A DNA stretch of 64,000 nucleotides from Microbacteriaceae bacterium VKM Ac-2855 (lineage in GTDB: Bacteria > Actinomycetota > Actinomycetes > Actinomycetales > Microbacteriaceae): contig JABMLG010000001.1 in NCBI GenBank assembly GCA_013204985.1, positions 1 to 64,000 of the forward strand. The letters run 5' to 3'. Under the pieces are notes generated by a model. That model was not told the DNA's origin. It made no database searches and worked only from the letters and a program-made list of their open reading frames with translations. This document shows, piece after piece, positions 56,275 to 64,000 of this stretch. The translations under genes and the position numbers were made by a program. Each line of letters starts with the position of its first letter. The stretch's first letter is position 1.

Positions 56275-57818
56275 GCATCCACTCCGACGAGATCGTCCGT
56301 CTCTCCGCGGCCCAGCTGGCCGCCAAGCTCGGAGCCGGCGAGGTCTCGTCGGTCGAGGCGACGCGAGCGCACCTCCAGCGCATCGAGTCCGTCGATCCTG
56401 CCGTGCACGCCTTCCTGCACGTCGCGAGCGAGCAGGCCCTCGCGACCGCGTCCGACATCGACGCGCAACGCGCCGCCGGTGCGGCTCTGCACGAGCTGGC
56501 CGGTGTGCCGATCGCGATCAAGGACGTCATCGTCACGAAGGACATGCCCACGACCAGTGGATCCAAGATCCTCGAGGGCTGGGTGCCGCCGTACGACGCG
56601 ACGGTCATGAAGAAGGTTCGCGCCGCCGGACTGGTCCCGCTCGGCAAGACCAACATGGACGAGTTCGCGATGGGTTCCTCCACCGAGCGCTCGGCCTACG
56701 GCCCGACGCACAACCCGTGGGATCTCGAGCGCATCCCGGGCGGTTCCGGCGGCGGATCCGCCGCAGCGGTCGCCGCGTTCGAGGCGCCGCTGGCCCTCGG
56801 CTCCGATACCGGTGGCTCCATCCGCCAGCCTGCGCACGTCACAGGGACGGTCGGCGTGAAGCCGACTTACGGCGGCGTCTCGCGTTACGGCGCGATCGCG
56901 CTCGCGTCCAGCCTCGACCAGATCGGCCCGGTCACTCGCACGGTGCTCGACGCGGCGCTGCTGCACGACGTCATCGGTGGCCACGACCCGCGGGACTCGA
57001 CCTCGCTCCGTGATGCGTGGCCGTCGTTCGCCGACACTGTGCGTCGCGCGGATGTGCAGGGTCTGCGGATCGGCGTTCTGAAGGAGCTCGACGGCGGCGA
57101 AGGCTTCCAGCCGGGCGTCGTCGCGCGCTTCCATGAAGCCCTGGCGATCCTCGAGAAGAACGGCGCCGAGATCGTCGAGGTGTCGGCCCCCAACATCGAG
57201 CACGCGGTCGCCGCGTACTACCTGATCCTGCCGGCCGAGGCGTCCAGCAACCTGGCCAAGTTCGACTCCGTGCGCTTCGGTCTGCGGGTCACCCCGCAGG
57301 GCGGCGGCACCGTCGAGCAGGTCATGGCCGCGACACGCGAGCAGGGCTTCGGGCCCGAGGTCAAGCGCCGGATCATCCTGGGGACCTATGTGCTGTCGGC
57401 CGGCTACTACGACGCCTACTACGGCAGCGCGCAGAAGGTGCGCACGCTGGTGCAGCGTGACTTCGACGCCGCGTTCGCTCAGGTCGACGTCCTCGCCTCA
57501 CCGACCGCGCCGACCACCGCGTGGAGGCTCGGCGAGAAGCTGGATGACCCGCTCGCCATGTACCGCGGTGATATCGCGACGATCCCGGCCAACCTCGCGG
57601 GTATCCCCGGCATCTCTCTGCCCGTGGGCCTCGCTCAGGAGGACGGCCTGCCCGTCGGCATCCAATTCCTCGCCCCTGCCCGCGAGGACGCACGTCTGTA
57701 CAACGTCGGTGGAGCGCTCGAGGCGTTGCTGGAGGAGCAGTGGGGCCACTCGCTGATCTCCGGGGCCCCCTCCCTCGCGTCCGCCGAGATCTTCGCCTCC
57801 GAGGAAGGGGCCGTCTGA
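56271..57818 (+). CDS. gatA: Asp/Glu-tRNA amidotransferase subunit A
   Basis: GatA is the amidase subunit that hydrolyses glutamine and feeds ammonia to GatB. The 515-residue product has the Ser-cisSer-Lys triad: Lys in [17 protein letters not shown], Ser in [33 protein letters not shown] (both serines). [20 protein letters not shown] and [11 protein letters not shown] are also typical. GTG start overlapping gatC (GTGA); its stop overlaps gatB (TGATG). Confidence 0.97.
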   Translation: MSIHSDEIVRLSAAQLAAKLGAGEVSSVEATRAHLQRIESVDPAVHAFLHVASEQALATASDIDAQRAAGAALHELAGVPIAIKDVIVTKDMPTTSGSKILEGWVPPYDATVMKKVRAAGLVPLGKTNMDEFAMGSSTERSAYGPTHNPWDLERIPGGSGGGSAAAVAAFEAPLALGSDTGGSIRQPAHVTGTVGVKPTYGGVSRYGAIALASSLDQIGPVTRTVLDAALLHDVIGGHDPRDSTSLRDAWPSFADTVRRADVQGLRIGVLKELDGGEGFQPGVVARFHEALAILEKNGAEIVEVSAPNIEHAVAAYYLILPAEASSNLAKFDSVRFGLRVTPQGGGTVEQVMAATREQGFGPEVKRRIILGTYVLSAGYYDAYYGSAQKVRTLVQRDFDAAFAQVDVLASPTAPTTAWRLGEKLDDPLAMYRGDIATIPANLAGIPGISLPVGLAQEDGLPVGIQFLAPAREDARLYNVGGALEALLEEQWGHSLISGAPSLASAEIFASEEGAV

Positions 57819-59317
57819 TGGCATCCGCAGAACTGATGGACTACGACAAGGTCTTCGAACTGTACGAGCCGGTGCTCGGCTTCGAGGTGCACATCGAGCT
57901 CAACACCAAGACGAAGATGTTCTCGGATGCGCCGAACGATTTCGGTTCCGCACCGAACACGAACGTCACCCCGGTGGACCTGGGTCTGCCCGGCTCGTTG
58001 CCGGTGGTGAACGAGCAGGCCGTGCGCTACTCGATCAGCCTGGGTCTCGCCCTCGGCTGCTCCATCGCGCCGACCAGCCGCTTCGCTCGAAAGAACTACT
58101 TCTACCCCGACCTGGCGAAGAACTACCAGATCTCCCAGTCCGACGAGCCGATCGCTTTCGACGGCACCGTCGAGGTCGAGCTCGAGGACGGCACGTTGGT
58201 CCAGGTGCCGATCGAACGCGCGCACATGGAGGAGGACGCCGGAAAGCTCACGCACATCGGCGGCTCCACCGGGCGCATCCAGGGCGCGGAGTACTCGCTC
58301 GTCGATTACAACCGGGCGGGGGTTCCCCTCGTCGAGATCGTGACCCGACCGATCTTCGGTGCGGAGAAGCGTTCACCCGAGATCGCGAAGGCCTACGTCG
58401 CGACGATTCGCGACATCGTGATCTCGCTGGGCATCTCCGACGCGAAGATGGAGCGCGGCAACATCCGCTGCGATGCGAACGTCTCGCTGCGCCCTCGCGG
58501 ACAGGAGAAGCTCGGCACCCGCACCGAGACGAAGAACGTGAACTCCCTGCGCTCGATCGAGCGAGCGGTGCGCTACGAGATCCAGCGCCAGGCCGCGATC
58601 CTTGCCAAGGGGGGCACGATCATCCAGGAGACGCGCCACTGGCACGAGGACACCGGCGCAACCTCGGCCGGACGTCCGAAGAGCGACGCCGACGACTACC
58701 GGTATTTCCCGGAGCCCGATCTGCTGCCGGTCGTACCGGCTCCCGAGCTCATCGAGGAGCTGCGGGCGGCACTCCCCGAGAAGCCCGCAGACCGTCGTCG
58801 TCGCCTGAAGGGCGAGTGGGGCTTCACCGACCTCGAATTCCAGGACGTCGCCAACAGCGGCCTGTTGGTCGAGATCGCCGACACCGTTGCAGCCGGCGCC
58901 ACTCCGCAGGCAGCGCGCAAGTGGTGGACCGGAGAGATCGCCCGCCTCGCGAACGCGGCCGGCGCGGATGCATCCTCTCTGGTCTCGCCCGCAGACGTCG
59001 CGGCCGTCGCCGCGCTCGTCGACGCCGGTACGTTGAACGACCGTCTGGCCCGCCAGGTGCTCGAGGGCGTCATCGCCGGCGAGGGTACGCCGCAGGAGGT
59101 CGTCGACGCCCGCGGCCTAGCCGTGGTCTCGGACGACGGCCCGCTGATCGCGGCGATCGATGAGGCACTCGCAGCGCAGCCCGATGTGCTTGCGAAGATC
59201 CGCGACGGCAAGGTCCAGGCCGCCGGTGCCGTCATCGGCGCCGTGATGAAGGCGATGCGCGGACAGGCCGATGCGGCGCGTGTGCGCGAACTGGTACTGG
59301 AGCGCGCAGCCGGCTGA
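57818..59317 (+). CDS. gatB: Asp/Glu-tRNA amidotransferase subunit B
   Basis: GatB carries the kinase activity that activates the mischarged amino acid on tRNA. The 499-residue product opens with [22 protein letters not shown] and contains [66 protein letters not shown] and [15 protein letters not shown] YqeY-like C-terminal domain ends [26 protein letters not shown]. All diagnostic. The ATG overlaps gatA. Confidence 0.97.
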   Translation: MASAELMDYDKVFELYEPVLGFEVHIELNTKTKMFSDAPNDFGSAPNTNVTPVDLGLPGSLPVVNEQAVRYSISLGLALGCSIAPTSRFARKNYFYPDLAKNYQISQSDEPIAFDGTVEVELEDGTLVQVPIERAHMEEDAGKLTHIGGSTGRIQGAEYSLVDYNRAGVPLVEIVTRPIFGAEKRSPEIAKAYVATIRDIVISLGISDAKMERGNIRCDANVSLRPRGQEKLGTRTETKNVNSLRSIERAVRYEIQRQAAILAKGGTIIQETRHWHEDTGATSAGRPKSDADDYRYFPEPDLLPVVPAPELIEELRAALPEKPADRRRRLKGEWGFTDLEFQDVANSGLLVEIADTVAAGATPQAARKWWTGEIARLANAAGADASSLVSPADVAAVAALVDAGTLNDRLARQVLEGVIAGEGTPQEVVDARGLAVVSDDGPLIAAIDEALAAQPDVLAKIRDGKVQAAGAVIGAVMKAMRGQADAARVRELVLERAAG

Positions 59318-59409
59318 TTCGGCGCCGCGAGCTGCTCTCGCGCGATGCTGGACCCGGCGTGTCGCGTTCGGTAGAGGCATTTCGCGGCGACAGTGCGAGG
59401 GTGGTAGCC

Positions 59410-60465
59410 ATGTGGCTGCCACCCTCGTTCGTTCATCCGCTGCGACTCGATCTCCCCTGCGGCCTACACCTCCGGCCGATCAAGGCGAGCGACGTCGACA
59501 TCGACTACCCCGCCGTGATGGGCGCGCAGGCGAGGCTCTGGCAGATCTTCGGAGCTGCGTGGTCGTGGCCGCCGGCCGATATGAGCATCGAGCACGACTA
59601 CGCGGACCTCGCACGGCATGAGCGGGAGATCGCGGCGGGGGAGTCGTTCAACTACGCCCTCTTCGACGCGGAGGAGACGGGCGTATTCGGGTGCGTCTAC
59701 ATCGACCCGACCGAGTCCGACGACTCCGACGCTCTCGTCGCCTGGTGGGTCGTGGATGGTCTCCTCGGCTCCCGCGCCGAGGAGGAACTCGATGCTTACG
59801 TTCGGCGCTGGCTCGACGTGGCCTGGCCGTTCGAACGTGTCGAGTTCCCGCTGAATCCGGCGGATGCGCCGGCCGCGGTGGCCGGTTCGAATCTGATGGT
59901 GCTCATCCCCGACGAGCCGATCCGCACGCCCCTTCCCCAGCCCGATGCTGGAGCAGCCGAACATATGTGGGCGGAGTACGTCCTCGCGCATCCGCAGCGC
60001 GCCGCCCTCGGCGACGAACATCCGGTGTCGATGTTCGGCGACTCGGTGGAGTTCGCCGATCTCTCGCTGGGCGCGGTGCTGCGGGGGCTCAAGACCGGGA
60101 CGGCTTCTCTGGTGGTCGAGTACGCCGAAGACGACGAGCCCTTGCCTCGGATCGGTGGGCACTGGATCGCGTGCGACGGGTCCGGAAGACCCCGGGCCGT
60201 GCTGCGGACGGTATCGCTCGAGCTCGGCCCGATCGAATCGCTGACCGAATCCTTCGCGTGGGACGAGGGTGAGAACGATCGCTCACGAGCCGGATGGCTG
60301 GCAGGCCATCGGCGCTACTGGCAGCGCACCCGTACGGCGGTGGGGTCGATGTGGAGCGAGGAGCTCGAAGTGGTCTTCGAGCGGATCCGAGTCGTGTGGC
60401 CGCCGCACGCCGCGGAACAGGCCCAGACATTCGCTGCTTCCCAGGCAGCCCGCCCGCTACCCTGA
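59410..60465 (+). CDS. GNAT-like and ASCH-domain fusion protein
   Basis: A 351-residue two-domain protein. Residues about 15-150 resemble a GNAT-type acyltransferase-like domain of actinobacteria (LRPIKASDVDIDYPAVMGAQARLW, ESFNYALFDAEETGVFGCVYI, VAWWVVDGLLGSRAEEELDAYVRRWL). Residues about 205-325 are an ASCH domain (MFGDSVEFADLSLGAVLRGLKTGTASLVVEYAEDD, then GRPRAVLRTVSLELGPIESLTESFAWDEGENDRSRAGWLAGHRRYW), with the G-x-K-x-G-T RNA-binding-type motif. ASCH proteins are linked to RNA or nucleoside processing; the N-terminal partner suggests modification of a nucleoside or translation-related target. Neither activity is proven. The start is ATG 59410; an upstream in-frame GTG at 59359 is possible. 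Confidence 0.78.
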   Translation: MWLPPSFVHPLRLDLPCGLHLRPIKASDVDIDYPAVMGAQARLWQIFGAAWSWPPADMSIEHDYADLARHEREIAAGESFNYALFDAEETGVFGCVYIDPTESDDSDALVAWWVVDGLLGSRAEEELDAYVRRWLDVAWPFERVEFPLNPADAPAAVAGSNLMVLIPDEPIRTPLPQPDAGAAEHMWAEYVLAHPQRAALGDEHPVSMFGDSVEFADLSLGAVLRGLKTGTASLVVEYAEDDEPLPRIGGHWIACDGSGRPRAVLRTVSLELGPIESLTESFAWDEGENDRSRAGWLAGHRRYWQRTRTAVGSMWSEELEVVFERIRVVWPPHAAEQAQTFAASQAARPLP

Positions 60466-60512
60466 GCGCCGGATGGGGGGTTCACCGGATGTGCGACCGG
60501 TTCGACCCCGGC

Positions 60513-60518
60513 CAGACT
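60513..60518 (+). promoter_or_regulatory. -10-like element of the PspC gene
   Basis: CAGACT, an imperfect -10, sits exactly 6 nt before the ATG at 60525. Confidence 0.35.
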
Positions 60519-60524
60519 GGATTC

Positions 60525-60707
60525 ATGTCCACTCTCGTTCGCCCCCATCGGGGCAAGATCATCGCCGGCGTCTGCGCCGCGCTCGCCGAGCGTTTCGGCC
60601 TGTCCGCCTTCCTCGTGCGGCTCATCTTCGTGCTGTCGATGCTGCTGCCCGGACCTCAGATCCTCATCTACCTCGTGGCGTGGATCATCATTCCGCGCGA
60701 GAAATGA
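60525..60707 (+). CDS. PspC-domain small membrane protein
   Basis: A 60-residue PspC-domain protein: LVRPHRGKIIAGVCAALAERFGLSAFLVRLIFVLSML, then the membrane helix GPQILIYLVAWIIIPRE. This is the standard short actinobacterial form with one or two helices, related to the envelope-stress phage-shock response. It stands alone, without pspA or a sensor gene. A 12-bp inverted repeat with one mismatch (GCGCGCTCTGAG / CTCAGGGCGCGC) follows at about 60720-60749 and may end its transcript. Confidence 0.88.
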   Translation: MSTLVRPHRGKIIAGVCAALAERFGLSAFLVRLIFVLSMLLPGPQILIYLVAWIIIPREK

Positions 60708-60816
60708 CATCCACGGTCCGGCGCGCTCTGAGTCAACGCTCAGGGCGCGCGCGGATCCACGCCCTACGGTTGAGACCGTCGCCGTCGGGGCGACCGACTC
60801 TGAAGGAGTGAGTGAG

Positions 60817-61461
60817 ATGGGTTTCCTGGACCGACTGCTGGGCCGCGAGGAGCGGCCGACGGATGCGGGGTCGACGCGTCGCGAGCCGGCCTACGGCACT
60901 CCGCCCGCGCGATCGCAGCGGAGCGAGGACGAGATCGCTATCGAGCGCTACCGCTACCTCTTGCGTACCGCCCCGCCCGAGACGATCGAGCAGGTGCACC
61001 GGGAGGCCTTCGAGCAGCTCACCCCCGAGCAGCGCCAGCAGGTCTTCCGTGAACTCAGCGATGGTGCTCCCGTCGGCGATGCTCCTCGCAGCGATGATCC
61101 CTCCGCACTCGCGCAGTCCGCCACGCGCAGCGAGTTGCGCCAGCCGGGCTTCATGGAGCGTCGGTTCTCCGGCGGCGGCGCGGGCGGTATGGGCTTCGGC
61201 GGGATCCTCGCCAGCTCGATGCTCGGCACCATCGCCGGATTCGTGATCGGGTCGGCCATCGCCCAGGCCTTTATGCCGGACGCGTCCGAGTACGCATCGG
61301 GCGATGACTCCGGTGATGGTGGCGACGGCGGCGACGATGGCGGTGCGGATGCGTCGGCCGACGGCGGCGGCGACTTCGGAGGCGGCGGAGACTTCGGGGG
61401 AGGGGACTTCGGCGGAGGAGACCTCGGTGGCGGCGACTTCGGTGGCGGCTTCGACTTCTGA
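60817..61461 (+). CDS. glycine-rich-tail membrane-associated protein, unknown function
   Basis: A 214-residue protein with three parts. Residues 1-85 are soluble, with a helical motif YRYLLRTAPPETIEQVHREAFEQLTPEQRQQVFRELS. A Gly-rich hydrophobic segment (about 115-150, GGMGFGGILASSMLGTIAGFVIGSAIAQAFM) could insert in the membrane or self-associate. The last 55 residues are Asp/Gly-rich with four or more GGGDFG repeats. Related actinobacterial proteins exist as I recall, with no function. ATG 60817 follows AAGGAG at 8 nt; a GTG at 60808 overlaps that site. Confidence 0.75.
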   Translation: MGFLDRLLGREERPTDAGSTRREPAYGTPPARSQRSEDEIAIERYRYLLRTAPPETIEQVHREAFEQLTPEQRQQVFRELSDGAPVGDAPRSDDPSALAQSATRSELRQPGFMERRFSGGGAGGMGFGGILASSMLGTIAGFVIGSAIAQAFMPDASEYASGDDSGDGGDGGDDGGADASADGGGDFGGGGDFGGGDFGGGDLGGGDFGGGFDF

Positions 61462-61476
61462 CGCGAGGAGGGGCGA

Positions 61477-63174
61477 TCAGCTCGCCGCGATCGCCTCCTC
61501 CACCAGTTCCTTCACCTTCCGGCGCAGCACCTTGCCGATGAGGCTCTTGGGCAGCTCGTCGAGCACGACGAGTCGACGCGGCACCTTGTAGGGCGTCAGA
61601 GCGTCGCGCACGAGATCACGGGCGGCCTTCTCGTCGAGCGTCGCACCCGGCTCCAGCACGATGCCGGCGACAACCTGCTCGCCGCTGTGCGCGTCGGGCA
61701 GGCCTACCACCGCCGCGTCGGCGATGCCGGGCACTCGACGCAACGCCTCCTCCACTTCGGTGGGCGCGACGTTGAAGCCGCCGGTGATGATCAGTTCCTT
61801 GATCCGGTCGACGATGCGCACGAATCCGTCGTCGTCGATCGTGGCGATATCGCCCGTCCGGAACCAGCCGTCGGACGTGAAGGTCGCCGCCGTCTCGGCA
61901 GGCTTCTTGTGGTACCCGCGGAAGACCTGCGGTCCTCTGACGACGAGCTCGCCCGGTTCGCCCGGAGCGGCATCGACGTCGGGGTTCTCGGGGTCCACGA
62001 TGCGGACGTCCGTCCCCGGCAGCGGAAGGCCGACTGTACCGGGTCGCCGAGCAGGGCTGACCGGGTTGGCCATGAGCACGGGCGACGTCTCGGAGAGCCC
62101 ATACCCCTCGACCAGATACCCGCCGGTCTGCTCCTCCCACGGCTCGACGACCGATGCGGAGAGGCTCATCGCTCCCGAGATCGCGATCTCGATTCCGGCC
62201 AGGGAGATGCCGCGTTCGCGAGCACGGGTGGCTAGGCGCTCCGCGATGGGCGGCACGGCCGGCAGGAAGGTGGCGGGACGCTTGCGGACGACCTTGAGCA
62301 CGAGATCGGGGTCGAACTTGGGGAAGAGCACCAGTCGGGCGCCCATGCTCATCGCGAACGTGAGACAGAGGGTGAGCCCGTAGGCGTGGAACATCGGCAG
62401 TACCGCGTAGACCACGCACCGTCCGCGCTCGATCGTCGGCACCCAGGCACGCGATTGCGCGGCGTTCGTCGTGAGATTGCGGTGCGTGAGCTCCGCCCCC
62501 TTGGGCGTCCCCGTCGTTCCGCTGGTGTACTGGATCACGGCGAGGTCGTCGGCGGTCGGCCCCGGGTGCTTCGACGAAAGACGCCGACCGCTGACCACGG
62601 ACTGCCACGACTCCGCCCCTCGCACGGGGCCGGTGAGGGCGTCGCGCGATTCCCGAGCCTTGCGGATCGGCAGCCGCAGCGCGGCGCGCGTGCCGGCGGG
62701 CATCGCTCGGGTGATGTCCACCGACACGATCGTCGTGACTCCGAGGTCCTGCGGCAGCGCCTGCACGGTCGGCACCACCTTGCTCCACGTGATCGCGACG
62801 CGCGCGCCGTGGTCCTCGAACTGGTGGCGCAGCTCTCGCGGCGTGTAGAGCGGGTTGTGCTCGACGACGACCGCGCCTAGGCGGAGGATCGCGTAGAAGG
62901 CGACCACGTGCTGCGGGCAGTTGGGCAGGATGAGCGCGACCGGCTCGCCGGCTCGGACGCCCAACCCACGCAGCCCGTGGGCCGCGCGTTCGATCTGCTC
63001 CGCGAGCTCGCGGTAACTCGTCGTGGCGCCGAAGAACTCCAGGGCGACGGCGTCCGGGTAGCGCTGCGCCGACTCGGCGACGATGTCGAGGAGCGAGCCG
63101 TCCGGCGGCGTCAACTCGGTGGGGACTCCCGGAGCGTAGCTCCTGAGCCAGGGTCGAGGGGCGTCACTGCTCAC
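61477..63174 (-). CDS. long-chain fatty-acid-CoA ligase (AMP-forming)
   Basis: A 565-residue ANL-superfamily acyl-CoA synthetase. Core motifs are the P-loop VIQYTSGTTGTPKGAELTH near 220, EGYGLSETSPVLMANP near 360, DGWFRTGDIATIDDDGFVRIVDRIKELIITGG near 430 and the terminal catalytic Lys in PKSLIGKVLRRKVKEL. It activates fatty or related carboxylic acids; chain length cannot be set. GTG start 63174 with TAGAGT exactly 6 nt upstream on the reverse strand. It is divergent from a PaaI-type thioesterase and their promoters overlap. Confidence 0.92.
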   Translation of the reverse strand: MSSDAPRPWLRSYAPGVPTELTPPDGSLLDIVAESAQRYPDAVALEFFGATTSYRELAEQIERAAHGLRGLGVRAGEPVALILPNCPQHVVAFYAILRLGAVVVEHNPLYTPRELRHQFEDHGARVAITWSKVVPTVQALPQDLGVTTIVSVDITRAMPAGTRAALRLPIRKARESRDALTGPVRGAESWQSVVSGRRLSSKHPGPTADDLAVIQYTSGTTGTPKGAELTHRNLTTNAAQSRAWVPTIERGRCVVYAVLPMFHAYGLTLCLTFAMSMGARLVLFPKFDPDLVLKVVRKRPATFLPAVPPIAERLATRARERGISLAGIEIAISGAMSLSASVVEPWEEQTGGYLVEGYGLSETSPVLMANPVSPARRPGTVGLPLPGTDVRIVDPENPDVDAAPGEPGELVVRGPQVFRGYHKKPAETAATFTSDGWFRTGDIATIDDDGFVRIVDRIKELIITGGFNVAPTEVEEALRRVPGIADAAVVGLPDAHSGEQVVAGIVLEPGATLDEKAARDLVRDALTPYKVPRRLVVLDELPKSLIGKVLRRKVKELVEEAIAAS

Positions 63175-63180
63175 TCGTCC

Positions 63181-63186
63181 ACTCTA
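63181..63186 (-). promoter_or_regulatory. -10 of leaderless acyl-CoA ligase gene
   Basis: TAGAGT on the reverse strand lies exactly 6 nt before the GTG at 63174. Confidence 0.55.
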
Positions 63187-63218
63187 ACGAGCGCCGCCGC
63201 CGTCGCTCCGGCGCGACG

Positions 63219-63224
63219 TACAGT
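63219..63224 (+). promoter_or_regulatory. -10 of leaderless thioesterase gene
   Basis: TACAGT lies exactly 6 nt before the ATG at 63231. Its -35 region would lie over the promoter of the divergent ligase gene. Confidence 0.55.
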
Positions 63225-63230
63225 TGCAGC

Positions 63231-63746
63231 ATGAGCGACGACGCCATCCGGAGCAAAACGGTCAGCTGGGAGGATCCGGTCGCGAGCGCTGCCCACATCC
63301 CCGCGATGAGCGGACTGGAGTACCTCACCGCGATGCTCGAGCATCGTGTTCCCGGCCCTCCGATCGCTCGGTTGATGGGCTTCACACTGGTCTCGGCACG
63401 CGAGGGCGAGGCCGTGTTCACGTGCTCTCCCGACGAATCCGTCTACAACCCGATCGGCACCGTGCATGGCGGTCTCGTCTGCACTCTGCTCGACTCCGCG
63501 TGCGGCTGCGCTGTGCAATCGACCTTGGAGCAGGGTCTCGGTTACACCTCGATCGACCTGTCGGTGAGCTATCTGCGGCCGATCTTCGCCCACTCGGGGG
63601 AGCTGCGCTGTGTCGGCCGTGTCGTGAAGCCCGGGCGCCGCGTGGCCTTCGCCGAGGCGGAGGTCAGCGATGGCAGCGGGCGCGTCATCGCGCGCGCGAC
63701 CAGCTCACTGCTCGTGTTCCCGATCGGGTCGGGGGTCGCATCCTGA
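63231..63746 (+). CDS. PaaI-type hotdog thioesterase
   Basis: A 171-residue single hotdog-fold acyl-CoA thioesterase. The motif YNPIGTVHGGLVCTLLDSACGCAV matches the PaaI/YbgC-like catalytic helix, with HGG and the downstream Asp. YTSIDLSVSYLRPIFAHSGELRCVGRVVKPGRR is the central strand pair. Divergent from the acyl-CoA ligase, so the two may act on the same acyl-CoA pool, making and cleaving thioesters. Confidence 0.9.
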   Translation: MSDDAIRSKTVSWEDPVASAAHIPAMSGLEYLTAMLEHRVPGPPIARLMGFTLVSAREGEAVFTCSPDESVYNPIGTVHGGLVCTLLDSACGCAVQSTLEQGLGYTSIDLSVSYLRPIFAHSGELRCVGRVVKPGRRVAFAEAEVSDGSGRVIARATSSLLVFPIGSGVAS

Positions 63747-63763
63747 CCCCCGACCGGCCGTGA

Positions 63764-64000
63764 TCAGAGTGCGGCGTCGATCGCCTCGCTGATCGGAGTG
63801 TCACCGCCGACGAACTCCCAGGTGCGGCCGATGGTCCGAGGGTCCGCGAGGACGGCCACGACCACGGCCGCGACGTCTTCCCGTGCGATCTCGCCGCGGG
63901 CGACGGTCGGCCCGAGGGTGATCCGTCCGCTGCCCTCGGTCGAGGTGAGCGCACCGGGGCGGAGGATCGTCCAGTCCAGTTCGGTGTCCATCAGGTCAGC
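63764..64000 (-). CDS. NAD(P)-binding (NmrA/SDR-like) protein, 5' end outside the window
   Basis: A partial gene running off the window edge. The visible C-terminal 78 residues read LDWTILRPGALTSTEG, then GEIAREDVAAVVVAVLADPRTIGRTWEFVGGDTPISEAIDAAL. This is the C-terminal half of an NAD(P)-binding epimerase-like oxidoreductase (TILRPGxL and the EDVAxVVVAVL helix are characteristic). The N-terminal Rossmann fold lies upstream and cannot be checked. It converges on the thioesterase gene, with 17 bp between. Confidence 0.85.
   Translation of the reverse strand, partial: ADLMDTELDWTILRPGALTSTEGSGRITLGPTVARGEIAREDVAAVVVAVLADPRTIGRTWEFVGGDTPISEAIDAAL

Overview
The window reads as a chromosomal segment of a high-GC Gram-positive actinobacterium. 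Microbacteriaceae, most likely Microbacterium or a close relative, fits best. This rests on strong G/C bias at third codon positions, actinobacterial gene order (rplS-lepB-rnhB-DUF2469-yraN-comM-dprA-xerC-M23-rpsB-tsf-pyrH-frr-cdsA), a GlgE-type alpha-glucan pathway, an F420/LLM-type oxidoreductase, DivIVA-domain proteins, and many gene starts with a -10 hexamer exactly 6 nt before the start codon. The genus is inferred from protein style and gene order; I could not search a database. I saw no tRNA, rRNA, CRISPR array, IS element or prophage.

Layout. 1-700: end of an upstream gene, then tandem 82-86 bp palindromic repeats. 739-6560: ffh (SRP), two META-type lipoproteins, an LLM oxidoreductase, and convergently an SGNH lipoprotein and a GCS2-type carboxylate-amine ligase. 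6657-12818: the ribosome and secretion block rpsP-KH protein-rimM-trmD, interrupted by map (reverse strand) and a small membrane protein, then rplS, lepB, rnhB and DUF2469. 12948-17409: a four-gene accessory cassette (secreted I36-like protein, lipoprotein, peptidoglycan-binding adaptor, MacB-like ABC exporter) inserted into that block. 17548-22570: yraN, comM, dprA, a CpdA-like phosphoesterase and a XerC-type recombinase. 22585-29322: M23 peptidase, sugar porter, then rpsB, tsf, pyrH, frr and cdsA.

29387-38814: cell-envelope genes. These are a DivIVA-domain protein, a transglycosylase-like secreted protein, a frameshifted Na+/H+ antiporter, a zinc-ribbon-like protein, an alpha/beta hydrolase, a ~176 bp tandem repeat array, an AI-2E transporter, a long coiled-coil DivIVA-like protein, and an unusual membrane/lipoprotein fusion followed by a CnoX-like protein. 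39831-49798: the glycogen/alpha-glucan cluster. glgE-glgB is transcribed away from glgP; a small basic protein and ybaK-glgX follow. 49867-59317: cysteine desulfurase, mnmA, ligA, a degenerate phosphoesterase-like gene, and gatCAB. 59410-64000: a GNAT-ASCH fusion, a PspC protein, a glycine-rich protein, an acyl-CoA ligase divergent from a PaaI-type thioesterase, and the 3' part of an NAD(P)-binding protein.

How the genes work together. SRP (Ffh), signal peptidase and L19/S16/S2/EF-Ts/RRF serve translation and export. Cysteine desulfurase supplies sulfur to MnmA for tRNA thiolation, and GatCAB amidates misacylated tRNA. GlgE, GlgB, GlgP and GlgX form an extend, branch, phosphorolyse and debranch cycle on alpha-glucan. 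The most system-like accessory element is 12948-17409. Other notable points are a codon-usage breakpoint inside comM, the antiporter frameshift, the two repeat arrays, the GNAT-ASCH fusion, and inverted repeats placed over the rplS, lepB and glgP promoters.
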